Positions 16,456-25,214 are shown, numbered from the stretch's first letter. The stretch: DNA of 38,203 nucleotides from Burkholderiales bacterium (GCA_020354665.1 CP070653.1:1172971-1211173), one strand, 5' to 3'. Notes: generated from the letters alone by a model not told the origin. Numbers and translations are program-made.

Positions 16456-17364
16456 TCAAAAGCGCGCGGTCGTCATCTCCTCGTAAATCTCGCGGTAGAT
16501 GCGCCAGCGTGACGGCGCGATCTCGCCGCGCGCGCAGGCGGCGGCGACGCCGCAGCCCGGTTCCTGACGATGCGTGCAGTTGTAGAAGCGGCACTGCGCC
16601 ACGTGTGTGCGCAGGTCGGGCATCAGCAGCGCGAGGTTCGCGGCATCGATGTGCTGCAGTCCGAACTCCTGGAACCCCGGCGTATCGATCAGCGCGCTGC
16701 GCCGTTCGGCATCCAGCCAGTACCACTGCGCGGTCGTGGTCGTGTGACGGCCCGAGTTCAGCGCCCGTGAGATCTCGCCGACCTGCGCACCGGCGTCGGG
16801 CACGATCAGGTTGATCAGCGTACTCTTGCCGGCGCCGCTCGGACCGAGCAGCAGCGTCCTGCACCCCTGCAGCAGCGGCAGCAGGCTGCGACGCGCCGCC
16901 GGGGGATCGGCCTTGAGCGAGAACTCCACCACCTTGATGCCCATCGCACGATAGGCAAGCAGACGCTCGCGCGCTACCTCGGCCTGCGGCAGGTCGATCT
17001 TGTTCAGTCCGATCAGCGCCGGGATATCGGCGCTCCCTGCAGCAATCAGCGCCCGTGCGAGCTGCGACTCGCCGAACATCGGCTCGCCGGCGACGATCAC
17101 CAGCAGCTGGTCGACGTTGGCGGCAAACGACTTGGTGCGCCACTCATCCTGGCGCGTGAGGACGTTGATTCGCGGTTCGACGTGCTCGATGACCCCCTCG
17201 GCCTTGCCGGTGACCAGCCACCGCACCCGGTCGCCGACCACGCATTCGCTCTTCTTGCCGCGCGGTCGAACCTGGTGTCGCTTGCCGTCGGGCGTTTCGA
17301 TCAGGTAGTGGCGGCCATGCGCCGACACCACGAGACCGTCAGCGAGCGCGTTGTCGCGGCTCAA
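16456..17364 (-). CDS. rsgA: Small ribosomal subunit biogenesis GTPase RsgA
   Basis: A 302-residue circularly permuted GTPase that checks and releases assembly factors from the 30S subunit. After an N-terminal OB-fold (GLVVSAHGRHYLIE... KKSECVVGDRV), the G motifs occur in permuted order: G4 NKID at 121-124, G1 GPSGAGKST at 174-182, G3 DTPG at 227-230. The C-terminal zinc site is complete: Cys258, Cys263, His265, Cys271. I place the start at TTG 17364, whose last bases overlap the stop of the upstream gene (TTGA); no ATG is available before the OB-fold. A GTG at 17331 would cut into it. Confidence 0.93.
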   Translation of the reverse strand: MSRDNALADGLVVSAHGRHYLIETPDGKRHQVRPRGKKSECVVGDRVRWLVTGKAEGVIEHVEPRINVLTRQDEWRTKSFAANVDQLLVIVAGEPMFGESQLARALIAAGSADIPALIGLNKIDLPQAEVARERLLAYRAMGIKVVEFSLKADPPAARRSLLPLLQGCRTLLLGPSGAGKSTLINLIVPDAGAQVGEISRALNSGRHTTTTAQWYWLDAERRSALIDTPGFQEFGLQHIDAANLALLMPDLRTHVAQCRFYNCTHRQEPGCGVAAACARGEIAPSRWRIYREIYEEMTTARF

Positions 17365-17684
17365 GCGAACAGCGCGTCGATGCGGGCCGCGCAGATGAAA
17401 TCGTTGGCGGTGATGCCGCGCGCCGAGTGCGTGCTGTAGCGCACGCGGCAACGGTTGTAGCCGACCTGCAGATCCGGATGGTGATCCTGTCGATGCGCGA
17501 CCCAGGCCAGTGCATTGACGAACGCCATCGTCTGATGGAAATCGGCGAAGGTGAAGGTCTTCTCGATCGCTCCGTCGACGCGCTGCCAGCCGGCGAGCTC
17601 TCCGAGATGCGCATCGACTTCGTCGGCAGAAAGCACCGAGTCCGGGCCGAGCGGCCGGCAGTGCAGCGTGAGCCAGCGTTTCAT
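17361..17684 (-). CDS. Pterin-4a-carbinolamine dehydratase (PhhB/DCoH family)
   Basis: A 107-residue protein of the 4a-hydroxytetrahydrobiopterin dehydratase family. The central helix and active site read FADFHQTMAFVNALAWVAHRQDHHPDLQVGYNR with the conserved HHP, followed by THSARGITANDFICAARID, the family's C-terminus. No phenylalanine hydroxylase gene is present, so a role in pterin recycling is only suggested; many bacteria carry such orphan genes, and a role in molybdopterin metabolism has also been proposed. The start overlaps the M48 peptidase stop as ATGA (17681-17684), and the stop overlaps the rsgA start as TTGA. Confidence 0.92.
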   Translation of the reverse strand: MKRWLTLHCRPLGPDSVLSADEVDAHLGELAGWQRVDGAIEKTFTFADFHQTMAFVNALAWVAHRQDHHPDLQVGYNRCRVRYSTHSARGITANDFICAARIDALFA

Positions 17685-18958
17685 GCGCCCGCCGGACGCG
17701 CACGCAGTGCCGCCAGCCGCTCGGTGGCCGGCGGGTGCGAGTAGTAGAAGCGGACGTACACGGGGTCCGGCGTCAGCGTGCTCGCATTGTCCTCGTGCAG
17801 CTTGAGCAGCGCCGCGGCGAGGTCGTCGCCGCTGGCCTGCACGCAGGCGTAGGCGTCGGCTTCGAACTCGTGACGGCGAGACTGCAGCGCAAGCACGGGG
17901 GCGGCGAAGAATCCGAACACCGGCACCACCATCACGAACAGCAGCAGCGCCAGCGCGTCGTTCGGCGCCGCGATGTTCGGCTGCACACCCAGTCCGCTGT
18001 AGAACCAGCTCCGACCCGCGAGCCAGCCCAGCAGCGCAAATCCGGCCAGGCTGATGCCGAACATCACGGCCACCCGCTTTGCGATATGGCGCAGCTTGTA
18101 GTGGCCGAGTTCGTGCGCGAGCACCGCCTCGACCTCGGTGGGTTGCAGCCTGGCGAGCAGCGTGTCGAAGAAGACCACCCGCTTGGCGGCACCCAGTCCG
18201 GTGAAGTAGGCGTTGCCATGAGCCGAACGGCGGCTGCCGTCCATCACGAACAGGCCCTTGGCGGCGAATCCGCAGCGCTGCATCAGCGCGGTGACGCGCT
18301 GGCGAACCGCCTCGTCGGCGAGCGGCTGGAACGTGTTGAACAGTGGCGCGATGACGGTCGGGTAGAGCACCAGCATCAGGACCTGGAAAGCGACCCAGAC
18401 GATCCATGCCCACAGCCACCACAGGCCGCCGGTGCTGCCCATGATCCACAGCACGAGCGCGACGAGCGGTCCGCCGAGCAGCAGCGCGACGAGCAGCCCC
18501 TTGAGGAGGTCGATGACGAACAGCTTCGGCGTCACGCGGTTGAAGCCGAAGCGCTGCTCGATGCGAAACGTGGCGTAGGCGTCGAACGGAAGCTCGAGCG
18601 CGCCGCCGATCAGCGCGAACGCGCCGACCAGCGCGACCTGGTACGCCAGCTCGCCCAGGCGCGGCGCAACCGCATCGTGCACGGTCGCGTTCAGCGCGTC
18701 CAACCCGCCGAGCAGTGTCCAGCCGAGCACGACCGCGGCGCCGAAGGCCGACGTCAGCAGGCCGAAGCGGGTGCGCGTGATCGTGTAGTCGGCGGCCTTC
18801 TGGTGCGCGAGCAGCGGCATCACCGCGGAGAACGCCGCCGGCACCACCGTGCGGTTCACGGCCACGTGTCGGATCTGCCGTCCCGCCAGCCATAGCTTCA
18901 CCGATTGCGAAGCCACCAGCGCGGCGGCAAAAACGAAGGTCCACAGATCGGCTTGCAT
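17681..18958 (-). CDS. M48 family metalloprotease (Ste24/CAAX prenyl protease-like)
   Basis: A 425-residue membrane zinc protease with the Peptidase_M48_N arrangement. An N-terminal helix is followed by R-E/Q-RFGFN type segment FRIEQRFGFNRVTPKLFVIDLLKG (131-154). The zinc motif HELGH is at 282-286 and the third ligand Glu366 is in RRHEFEADAYA. Seven hydrophobic segments are visible. Ste24-type proteins degrade or process membrane-associated proteins; in bacteria the role is envelope quality control by analogy. It is the first gene of M48-dehydratase-rsgA, whose coding ends overlap throughout, and its start is 72 bases from the divergent orn start. Confidence 0.93.
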   Translation of the reverse strand: MQADLWTFVFAAALVASQSVKLWLAGRQIRHVAVNRTVVPAAFSAVMPLLAHQKAADYTITRTRFGLLTSAFGAAVVLGWTLLGGLDALNATVHDAVAPRLGELAYQVALVGAFALIGGALELPFDAYATFRIEQRFGFNRVTPKLFVIDLLKGLLVALLLGGPLVALVLWIMGSTGGLWWLWAWIVWVAFQVLMLVLYPTVIAPLFNTFQPLADEAVRQRVTALMQRCGFAAKGLFVMDGSRRSAHGNAYFTGLGAAKRVVFFDTLLARLQPTEVEAVLAHELGHYKLRHIAKRVAVMFGISLAGFALLGWLAGRSWFYSGLGVQPNIAAPNDALALLLFVMVVPVFGFFAAPVLALQSRRHEFEADAYACVQASGDDLAAALLKLHEDNASTLTPDPVYVRFYYSHPPATERLAALRARPAGA

Positions 18959-19030
18959 CGAACGCGAGTGTAGGGCGACGCCGGCCCGGCTGCGAAAATG
19001 GCCCCTCTTGTCCCGACCTCCGCCATTGCC

Positions 19031-19591
19031 ATGACCGATGCCACGCTGGCCTGCCTGGAAAGCAACCTGATCTGGATCGACCTCGAGATGACCGGCCTGA
19101 CCCCCGACCGCGACCGCATCATCGAGGTGGCGGTGGTCGTCACGGACGCGCAAGTGGCCACGCGCATCGAGGGCCCGGTGATCGCGGTGCACCAGAGCGA
19201 TGCGGTGCTCGACGCGATGGACGAGTGGAACCAGACGACCCACGGCAAGAGCGGGCTGATCGACCGCGTCAAGGCCTCGACGATCGACGAGGCGCAGGCG
19301 CAGCAGCAGCTGCTCGAGTTCCTGAAGGCCTATGCACCGCAGGGCCGGTCACCGATGTGCGGCAACAGCGTCTGCCAGGACCGGCGCTTCCTGGCCAATT
19401 ACATGCCCGACCTCGAAGCGTTCTTCCATTACCGCAACCTCGATGTCAGCACGCTCAAGGAGCTGGCGCGGCGCTGGAAGCCCGAAATTGCCGCGTCGTT
19501 CAAGAAGCTGCAGCCGCATACGGCGCTGGCCGACGTGCACGAGTCGATCGACGAACTGCTGCACTATCGACAGCACTTCATCATGGTCTGA
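19031..19591 (+). CDS. orn: Oligoribonuclease
   Basis: A 186-residue DEDDh 3'-5' exoribonuclease that degrades 2-5-mers, including pGpG from c-di-GMP turnover. Active-site residues are visible: Asp17 and Glu19 in WIDLEMTGL, Asp in SVCQDRRFL, and His and Asp in [17 protein letters not shown]. Other hallmarks are [12 protein letters not shown] and [17 protein letters not shown] 19031 ([17 protein letters not shown]) fits the family length; a 33-base upstream in-frame extension (ATG 18998) has no support. Divergent from the M48 peptidase gene. Confidence 0.97.
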   Translation: MTDATLACLESNLIWIDLEMTGLTPDRDRIIEVAVVVTDAQVATRIEGPVIAVHQSDAVLDAMDEWNQTTHGKSGLIDRVKASTIDEAQAQQQLLEFLKAYAPQGRSPMCGNSVCQDRRFLANYMPDLEAFFHYRNLDVSTLKELARRWKPEIAASFKKLQPHTALADVHESIDELLHYRQHFIMV

Positions 19592-19640
19592 GCGGCCGCC
19601 TTCGGCGACGCGGTGCGACGGGTGCTCGCGAATCCTTGAA

Positions 19641-19988
19641 CTAGACAGCGAGCAGTTCCACCTCGAACAACAGCGTCGCGTTCGGCGGGATCACGCCGCC
19701 GGCGCCGCGCGCTCCGTAGCCCAGTTGCGGCGGTATCACGAGGCGGCGCGTGCCGCCGACCTGCATGCCTTGCACGCCTTCGTCCCAGCCGCGAATCACC
19801 GTTCCGGCGCCCAGATCGAAGCGGAACGGCTGGCCGCGGTCCTTGCTCGAATCGAACTTGCGGCCCGCCGCGCCGTTCTCGAACAACCAACCAGTGTAAT
19901 GCACCGTGACGCTCTGGCCGGCACGAGCCGCAGGGCCGCTGCCGGCGACGGTGTCCTCATATTGCAGGCCGCTGGGGGTAGTGTGCAT
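19641..19988 (-). CDS. FKBP-type peptidyl-prolyl cis-trans isomerase
   Basis: A 115-residue single-domain FKBP with no signal peptide, thus cytoplasmic. The fold is complete: GQSVTVHYTGWLFENG, KFDSSKDRGQPFRFDLG, VIRGWDEGVQGMQVGG, RRLVIPPQLGYGARGAGGVIPPNATLLFEVELL, with the FK506-site aromatic residues kept. ATG 19988 is chosen because AGGGA (complement of 19997-20001) lies eight bases upstream; an in-frame ATG at 20024 overlaps the gluQ stop (ATGA) and would add 12 residues. It probably helps protein folding and shares a transcript with gluQ. Confidence 0.95.
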   Translation of the reverse strand: MHTTPSGLQYEDTVAGSGPAARAGQSVTVHYTGWLFENGAAGRKFDSSKDRGQPFRFDLGAGTVIRGWDEGVQGMQVGGTRRLVIPPQLGYGARGAGGVIPPNATLLFEVELLAV

Positions 19989-20020
19989 GGTCGAGGTCCC
20001 TGCAAATCCGCGAGTGTGCA

Positions 20021-20929
20021 TCATGCCACCCATTGATCGCGCCAGACGGCGACCGCGCCGGCCAGCCACTCGCCGACCGTGCGTCCAGCGGTCGCGATCC
20101 GGAGCGCCATGCCGGCGGTGCGCAGTGCGGCCAGCGGATCGCGCACGTCGAGCGGTGTTGCGCCGTTCTGCTTCGAAAGTTTCTCGCCGTCGGGACCGAG
20201 CACGAGGGGCGTGTGCAGGTACGCGGGTGTCGGCAGTCCGAGCGCGCGCTGCAGCAGGATCTGCCGTGGCGTGTTGTCGGCCAGGTCTTCCCCCCTGACG
20301 ACGTGCGTGATGCCCTGCCAACCGTCGTCGACGACCACCGCGAGCTGGTAGGCCCACAGCCCGTCGGCCCGCCTGAGCACGAAGTCGCCGACCTCACGAG
20401 CGACATCCTGCGTCATTGCGCCGAGCCGCCGGTCGTGCCATGCAATGACGACCGGCTGCCCGTCGCACGCGGTACGCATGCGAATCGAGCGTGCTGGCTT
20501 GCCAGCCAGTCCGCCGCGCTCGGGGCGGCAGGTGCCGGGATAGACGCGCTCGCGGTGCCGCTCGTGTGTCGCGCCGGCCGCGGCCAGCGCATCGTCGACG
20601 TCCTTGCGCGTACAGCCGCAGGGATATACCCATCCGGCGGTATCGAGCTGCGCGAGCGCTTCGGCGTAAGCCCTATCGCGGCTGGACTGGTACAGCGGCG
20701 GTGCGTCGGAGTGCAGCCCGCACGCCGCCAGCTGCCGCAGGATCTCGGCGTCCATGCCGGTGATGCAGCGCGGTGCGTCGAGATCCTCGATGCGCACCAG
20801 CCAGCGGCCGCCGTGCGCTCGCGCGTCGAGCCAGCTCGCCAGCGCGGCCAGCAGCGAACCGGCGTGCAACGGACCGGTGGGCGACGGAGCGAACCGGCCG
20901 ATGTACCGGCCGGAAAGTGAACGATTCAT
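20021..20929 (-). CDS. gluQ: Glutamyl-Q tRNA(Asp) synthetase
   Basis: A 302-residue GluQRS, a truncated glutamyl-tRNA synthetase without anticodon domain that attaches Glu to queuosine of tRNA-Asp. The HIGH-like motif is [14 protein letters not shown] (about 13-26), followed by RIEDLDAPR; the zinc-binding cysteines are in CGCTR and, about 30 residues later, TCRP; KLSKQ is the KMSKS-like motif. VVVDD and [18 protein letters not shown] are characteristic. The chain ends before any anticodon-binding domain, as expected for the family. Confidence 0.95.
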   Translation of the reverse strand: MNRSLSGRYIGRFAPSPTGPLHAGSLLAALASWLDARAHGGRWLVRIEDLDAPRCITGMDAEILRQLAACGLHSDAPPLYQSSRDRAYAEALAQLDTAGWVYPCGCTRKDVDDALAAAGATHERHRERVYPGTCRPERGGLAGKPARSIRMRTACDGQPVVIAWHDRRLGAMTQDVAREVGDFVLRRADGLWAYQLAVVVDDGWQGITHVVRGEDLADNTPRQILLQRALGLPTPAYLHTPLVLGPDGEKLSKQNGATPLDVRDPLAALRTAGMALRIATAGRTVGEWLAGAVAVWRDQWVA

Positions 20930-21393
20930 CCAGTGCCTGTGGGCGAGTCAATCCGGTCGGGCGGCTGGCGCTGGGCACACGACGCGCAGCGCAGATTCGC
21001 GCCCGCGACGCTGCAGCCGGCCTGCTTCGCCGCCTATCCTTCGCGCGGCGCCTGCGCGCCGGCGGCCCTGCAACAATCCACGATGAAACCATGAGCAGTC
21101 TATCGAGAGCGACTGCACGCTGCGGTGGACAGGATCTGATCGACGTCGTTTGATGACCCGACACCTTCGAGCCATTCGCGCCGACGCTGCGGTCCGCCCG
21201 TTCGCGGCCCGCTGCGGCGGTCGGCGCGTCCCTCTCGCGAGGCCCGCAGAAACGTCCGAGAGCCATCGCTCGAGCCCCGTCCCAGAGAGCCGCAGGGTGG
21301 GACCTGCGCGGTGCGCCGGACCCTTCCGAGGCCGTCCACGACGCCCGGAGCCGGCGTCATGACGGGTGTGCAGCCCGGGCTGAGGGCGCCGCC
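20930..21393 (+). other. 464-base stretch without a convincing gene
   Basis: Between gluQ (minus) and the glycosyltransferase (plus). I see no conserved protein in any frame. An AACAAT -10-like hexamer (21072-21077) is followed five bases later by a tiny ORF (ATG AAA CCA TGA, 21083-21094) overlapping a 20-codon ORF (21091-21153). Whether these are real leader peptides, remnants of a lost gene or chance is unresolved. The rest is GC-rich and featureless to me. Confidence 0.4.
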
Positions 21394-22482
21394 GTGACGA
21401 AGGTCTTGCCCCACAGCCTTCATGTCGTCGGCAGCAAGAGACTCGGGGGCGCCGAAGGTTTCTTCCTGCGGCTGGCGCGCGCGCTCAAGGACGCAGGGGC
21501 ACCGGTGACCTGTGCGTTGCGCAGCGGAAGCGATGTGGTGCGCGCCGCAAGGCCCGATCTTCCCGTGGTGGAGACGCCGATGCGCACGGTGTGGGATCCG
21601 TGGTCGAAGCGCCAGCTCGCGCTGGCGATCCGGCGTCTCGACCCGGACATCGTGCAGACCTACATGGGTCGGGCGACGCGATTGACTCATCTGCGAGCCG
21701 GTCGCCGTCCGGTGCACGTGGCGCGGCTCGGCGGCTACTACAAGCTCGACGGGTATCACCATGCCCACGCCTGGATCGGCAACACCAAGGGCGTTTGCGA
21801 TTACCTGATCGCCCATGGCATGCCGGCGCAGCGCGTCTTTCACATTTACAACTTCGTCGATCCGCCCGCGCAGGCGTCCGATCACGACGTGCAGGCTGAG
21901 CGCCGGCGGCTGGGGATCCCCGACGATGCGCTGCTGCTGATGACCGCGGGGCGCTTCGTCCCGGTGAAGGGGCACACGCACCTGTTGGACGCATTCGCGC
22001 GGCTGCCTGCGGCGCTGAAGGCGCGGCCGGTCTGGCTGCTGATGGTCGGCGATGGTCCCCTGCGGCAGCCGTTGCAGGAGCAGGCGCGCCGGACCGACGT
22101 CGCGGCCCGTATCGCGTGGGCGGGCTGGCGGCATGCGCCGGGCATCTACTTCCAGATGGCGGACCTGGTGGTGTTTCCGTCGCTCGAAGAGGAGACGCTC
22201 GGCAACGTTATTCTCGAGGCATGGACCCATGCCAAGCCGCTGGTCACCGCCGCCTTCCGCGGCGCACGCGAGCTCACGGAGCACCGAGCGAACGCGTGGT
22301 GCGTGCCGTGCGGCGATGCGGCCGAGCTCGCGCGGGGCCTACGGACGGTGCTGGCGGATCCGCAACTGGCGGCCGGTCTCGCCGCGGCAGGGCATCATCG
22401 CGTGGTGGAAGATTTCGACCGCAGCACCATCGTCGGGCAGTACCTGGAGCTGTACGAACGGCTGCTCGCGGAGGTCGCATGA
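21394..22482 (+). CDS. Glycosyltransferase family 4 (GT-B, retaining)
   Basis: A 362-residue GT4-type glycosyltransferase. GTG 21394 is used (...KVLPHSLHVVGSKRLGGAEGFFLRLARAL), which includes the N-terminal glycine-rich loop. The C-terminal Rossmann domain contains LLMTAGRFVPVKGHTHLLDAF (about 181-201), LLMVGDGPLR, and the EX7E acid pair Glu267/Glu275 in FPSLEEETLGNVILEAW. It should transfer a sugar from a nucleotide sugar in the cytoplasm. Because a polysaccharide deacetylase follows, a role in surface glycan or LPS modification is likely; the sugar is unknown. Confidence 0.92.
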   Translation: MTKVLPHSLHVVGSKRLGGAEGFFLRLARALKDAGAPVTCALRSGSDVVRAARPDLPVVETPMRTVWDPWSKRQLALAIRRLDPDIVQTYMGRATRLTHLRAGRRPVHVARLGGYYKLDGYHHAHAWIGNTKGVCDYLIAHGMPAQRVFHIYNFVDPPAQASDHDVQAERRRLGIPDDALLLMTAGRFVPVKGHTHLLDAFARLPAALKARPVWLLMVGDGPLRQPLQEQARRTDVAARIAWAGWRHAPGIYFQMADLVVFPSLEEETLGNVILEAWTHAKPLVTAAFRGARELTEHRANAWCVPCGDAAELARGLRTVLADPQLAAGLAAAGHHRVVEDFDRSTIVGQYLELYERLLAEVA

Positions 22483-22620
22483 CGGCACCGCCTACGTTGC
22501 GATTGCGCGGCTGTGAACAGGTGTCGACGCGCCGGACTGGCGCTGGCCTGGTGGCGCGGCGTGCCAGCGACTGCGCCGCCGGCCCCCGCGACGTTTCCCG
22601 GCCGCAGCGCCGTGCTTGAG

Positions 22621-23376
22621 ATGGCGTCGGATCGCGGCATCTCGATCCTGATGTACCACCAGGTCGGTGACTTCGCGCCGATGCGCGCGCACCGTTCGAC
22701 GTATTGCCACTACGAGCGCTTCGCTGCGCAAATGGCGCATCTGCGTCGCTTTGACTATTCTGTGCTGCGGCTGGACGACGCGTTGGCGATGCTGCGCGGC
22801 GAGCGGCCGATCCCGCCGCGCGCCGTCGTGATCACGTTCGACGACGGCTACGAGAACTTCCACGAATACGCGTATCCGGTCCTGCGGCGCCATGGCTTTC
22901 CCGCGATCGTGTACCTGCTCGCCGGCTACATCGGCAAGAACGCCGAGTGGTTCGCCCGCGATGGCCGCGACACCCCGCCGCTGATGAGTGTCGATCGCAT
23001 CCGCGTGCTCAGGCGTGCCGGCATCGACTTCGGCTCGCACGGCGTCAATCACCTGAAGCTCGCGCAGATCGATCGCCCGCGCATGCGCGACGAGGTTCGT
23101 GATAGCAAGGCGATGCTCGAAGATCTGCTCGGCGAGGCGGTGTGCCACTTCTGCTACCCCTACGGCGATCACGACGCCGAGGTGGTCGAGACGACGCGAT
23201 CCGCGGGATACCAGTCCGGTGTCACTTGCGTGCGCGGCGCAGCGCGTCCCGGCGAGGATCTGCTGCAACTGCCTCGCAAGGCGATCTCGTACGGCGACAA
23301 CCTGATCGGCTATGCGTGGAAGCTGCATCGCAAGAACGAGCGTGCGGCCCCGGTCTTCCCGGCTGGGTACGGCTAG
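22621..23376 (+). CDS. Polysaccharide deacetylase (NodB homology domain, CE4)
   Basis: A 251-residue NodB-type deacetylase from ATG 22621, where SILMYHQVGDF begins the domain; a GTG at 22513 would add 36 weakly conserved residues, so the start is uncertain. Metal/catalytic motifs are present: TFDDGYENF (Asp74, Asp75), SHGVNHLKL (His140, His144) and CHFCYPYGDHD. The enzyme removes N- or O-acetyl groups from a polysaccharide or its lipid-linked precursor. No signal peptide is visible from ATG 22621. Follows the GT4 gene by 138 bases and probably acts on the same glycan. Confidence 0.88.
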   Translation: MASDRGISILMYHQVGDFAPMRAHRSTYCHYERFAAQMAHLRRFDYSVLRLDDALAMLRGERPIPPRAVVITFDDGYENFHEYAYPVLRRHGFPAIVYLLAGYIGKNAEWFARDGRDTPPLMSVDRIRVLRRAGIDFGSHGVNHLKLAQIDRPRMRDEVRDSKAMLEDLLGEAVCHFCYPYGDHDAEVVETTRSAGYQSGVTCVRGAARPGEDLLQLPRKAISYGDNLIGYAWKLHRKNERAAPVFPAGYG

Positions 23377-23418
23377 CACGCAGGCGTCCGAGTGCCGCCC
23401 GGGTGCGGCGAGCCGGGC

Positions 23419-24399
23419 CTAGTCGAGCGGGCCGGCGTGACGTTCGATCAGTGCACGCCGGGTCGCCGGCCGGGCGAGCTGCTCGAGCCACCACTGCAAC
23501 GCGCGTCCGAGTCCGAGCGGGCCGCGTTCGGCGCGCCACGCGTAGTGCAGATGCGCGACCGGCTCGCTGCGCACCGTCTGTTTGCATACCAGGTGCCCCG
23601 CTTCGAGGTGCGGACGCGCCAGCGGTTCAGGGACGAAGCCGCAGCCCAGCCCGCGCAGCAACGCCTCGAGCTTGGAGCGCATGTTGGGCACCGTCAAGAC
23701 GTCCTGGCCCGGCAGCAGGTTCAACGTGATCGGCGCGAGCCGTTGCGCGGTGTCCGCGACCGCGATCGCCCGGTGGTGGACGAGCTGTGCGTCCGCGAGC
23801 GGCTCGGCAACCGCGGACAGCGGATGATGCGGCGCAACGCAAAACACGAACATCACGTTGCCCAAGGGACGCCGCTCGATGCCACCCGCACTGGCAAGCT
23901 GCCCCGCCACGCCGATCGCCAGGTCGGCCTGCCCCGAGACCAGTGCCTCCCAGGTACCGGCGAGGACGTCAGTGCGCAACCGCAGTCGCGTCGCGGGCCC
24001 TTCGCCCGCACCGCCCGATTTCTTCTCGCGGACTGCGCAGAACGCTTCAACCAGCTCGAAGATCGTCGGAATCGACAGGACGTCGTCGACGCTGATCGAC
24101 AGTTGCGTCTCCCAGCCGCTGGCCACGCGCCGCACGCGGTTGGCCACCGCGTCCATCTCCTGCAGCAGTCGCCGTCCTTCGTGCAATAGCTCGGCGCCCG
24201 CGGCAGTCAGCTTCGCTTGGCGCGAGCTGCGGTCGAACAGCAGCACGTCGAGCGCTTCCTCGAGTTGGCGCACGCTGTAGGTCAATGCCGAGGGCACCTT
24301 GCCCAGCTCGCGCGCTGCCGCCGCGAAGCTGCCGGTACGCCCGATCGCATCGATCATGGCGAGGGCCTCGGGCGTCAATGCGTGGCGGCGGTCGGGCAT
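23419..24399 (-). CDS. LysR-family transcriptional regulator
   Basis: A 326-residue LysR-type regulator. The N-terminal winged helix-turn-helix (about 8-65) is clear: ALAMIDAIGRTGSFAAAARELGKVPSALTYSVRQLEEALDVLLFDRS. The effector-binding domain starts near 95, with GQADLAIGVAG and LLRGLGCGFVPEPLARPHL. It is transcribed divergently from pirin-DoxX, a recurrent arrangement in proteobacteria, and a perfect dyad (24431-24447) in the 113-base gap is its probable operator. The stop (TAG, 23419-23421) lies 42 bases from the convergent deacetylase gene. Confidence 0.93.
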   Translation of the reverse strand: MPDRRHALTPEALAMIDAIGRTGSFAAAARELGKVPSALTYSVRQLEEALDVLLFDRSSRQAKLTAAGAELLHEGRRLLQEMDAVANRVRRVASGWETQLSISVDDVLSIPTIFELVEAFCAVREKKSGGAGEGPATRLRLRTDVLAGTWEALVSGQADLAIGVAGQLASAGGIERRPLGNVMFVFCVAPHHPLSAVAEPLADAQLVHHRAIAVADTAQRLAPITLNLLPGQDVLTVPNMRSKLEALLRGLGCGFVPEPLARPHLEAGHLVCKQTVRSEPVAHLHYAWRAERGPLGLGRALQWWLEQLARPATRRALIERHAGPLD

Positions 24400-24430
24400 C
24401 GGGAGACAGCGGCGGATGCCTTCATCTTAT

Positions 24431-24447
24431 TTGAACGAACAGTTCAA
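24431..24447. promoter_or_regulatory. Perfect dyad between the LysR gene and pirin (candidate operator)
   Basis: TTGAAC-GAACA-GTTCAA: 6-bp perfect arms around a 5-base centre. It lies 31 bases before the LysR start and 65 bases before the pirin start. It is AT-richer than its surroundings and the only such dyad I saw in the intergenic space. It does not match the textbook T-N11-A box exactly, but has the size and position of a LysR recognition site that could repress its own gene and activate pirin-DoxX. Confidence 0.6.
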
Positions 24448-24512
24448 TGCGCTGCCACCTGCAGCGCGTGTCTCGTGCCTAAAGTGGGGGCATCCGAAAT
24501 CAGGCACTTGGC

Positions 24513-25214
24513 ATGATCCGCATTCGCAAATCTTCTGATCGGGGCTACGCCGATCATGGCTGGCTCAAGAGCTACCACACGTTTTCGTTCGCCGACTATT
24601 ACGACCCTGAGCACATGGGGCTCGGCAACCTGCGCGTGATCAACGAGGACCGCATTGCACCCGGCACCGGCTTCGCCCCGCACGGACACCGCGACATGGA
24701 GATCGTGAGCTACGTGCTCGACGGCGCGCTGGCGCACAAGGACAGTCTCGGCAACGAAGGCGTGATCCGCGCTGGCGACGTGCAGCGCATGAGCGCCGGT
24801 ACCGGCGTGCGGCACAGCGAGTTCAACCACGCGACCGACCGGATCACCCATTTCCTGCCGATCTGGATCGTGCCGAGCAGGAAGGGGATCGCGCCGGAGT
24901 ACGAGCAGAAGCACTTCGATGCCGCCGACAAGCGCGGCGCACTGCGCCTGATCGTCTCGCCCGACGGGCGCGAGGGGTCGCTGACGATCCACGCCGACGC
25001 GTGCATCCGTGCCGGCCTCTTCGACGGCGACGACGCGGCCGACCTCCGGCTCGATGCGTCGCGCCTGGCCTGTGTGCACGTCGCGCGCGGCAGCATCGAG
25101 GTCAACGGCCAGCGACTCGGAGCCGGCGACGCGGCGGCGCTCGACGGCGAGTCGCCACTGCGCCTGCATGGCGGGCGCGACGCCGAAGTGCTGGTGTTCG
25201 ACCTGGCGCGCTGA
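24513..25214 (+). CDS. Pirin family protein (YhhW-like)
   Basis: A 233-residue bicupin of the pirin family. The metal ligands are His57, His59, His101 and Glu103, the same numbers as in E. coli YhhW, which has quercetinase activity. N-terminal MIRIRKSSDRGYADHGWLKSYHTFSFADYYDPEHMGLG is a family signature, as are MEIVSYVLDGALAHKDSLGN and GDVQRMSAGTGVRHSEFNH. The physiological substrate is unknown. It is followed by DoxX (198 bases) and preceded by the LysR gene. Confidence 0.95.
   Translation: MIRIRKSSDRGYADHGWLKSYHTFSFADYYDPEHMGLGNLRVINEDRIAPGTGFAPHGHRDMEIVSYVLDGALAHKDSLGNEGVIRAGDVQRMSAGTGVRHSEFNHATDRITHFLPIWIVPSRKGIAPEYEQKHFDAADKRGALRLIVSPDGREGSLTIHADACIRAGLFDGDDAADLRLDASRLACVHVARGSIEVNGQRLGAGDAAALDGESPLRLHGGRDAEVLVFDLAR

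Noticed and set aside
20929-20960. A TTGACT -35-like element upstream of gluQ
   Set aside because: The hexamer 17 bases downstream (TGAATC, inside the gene) is a poor -10 match.
21100-22284. A 394-codon minus-strand frame spanning the gap and the GT4 gene
   Set aside because: It lies antisense to a clear GT4 enzyme and has no recognisable motif; the part in the gap (21100-21393) is Arg/Gly/Ser-rich.
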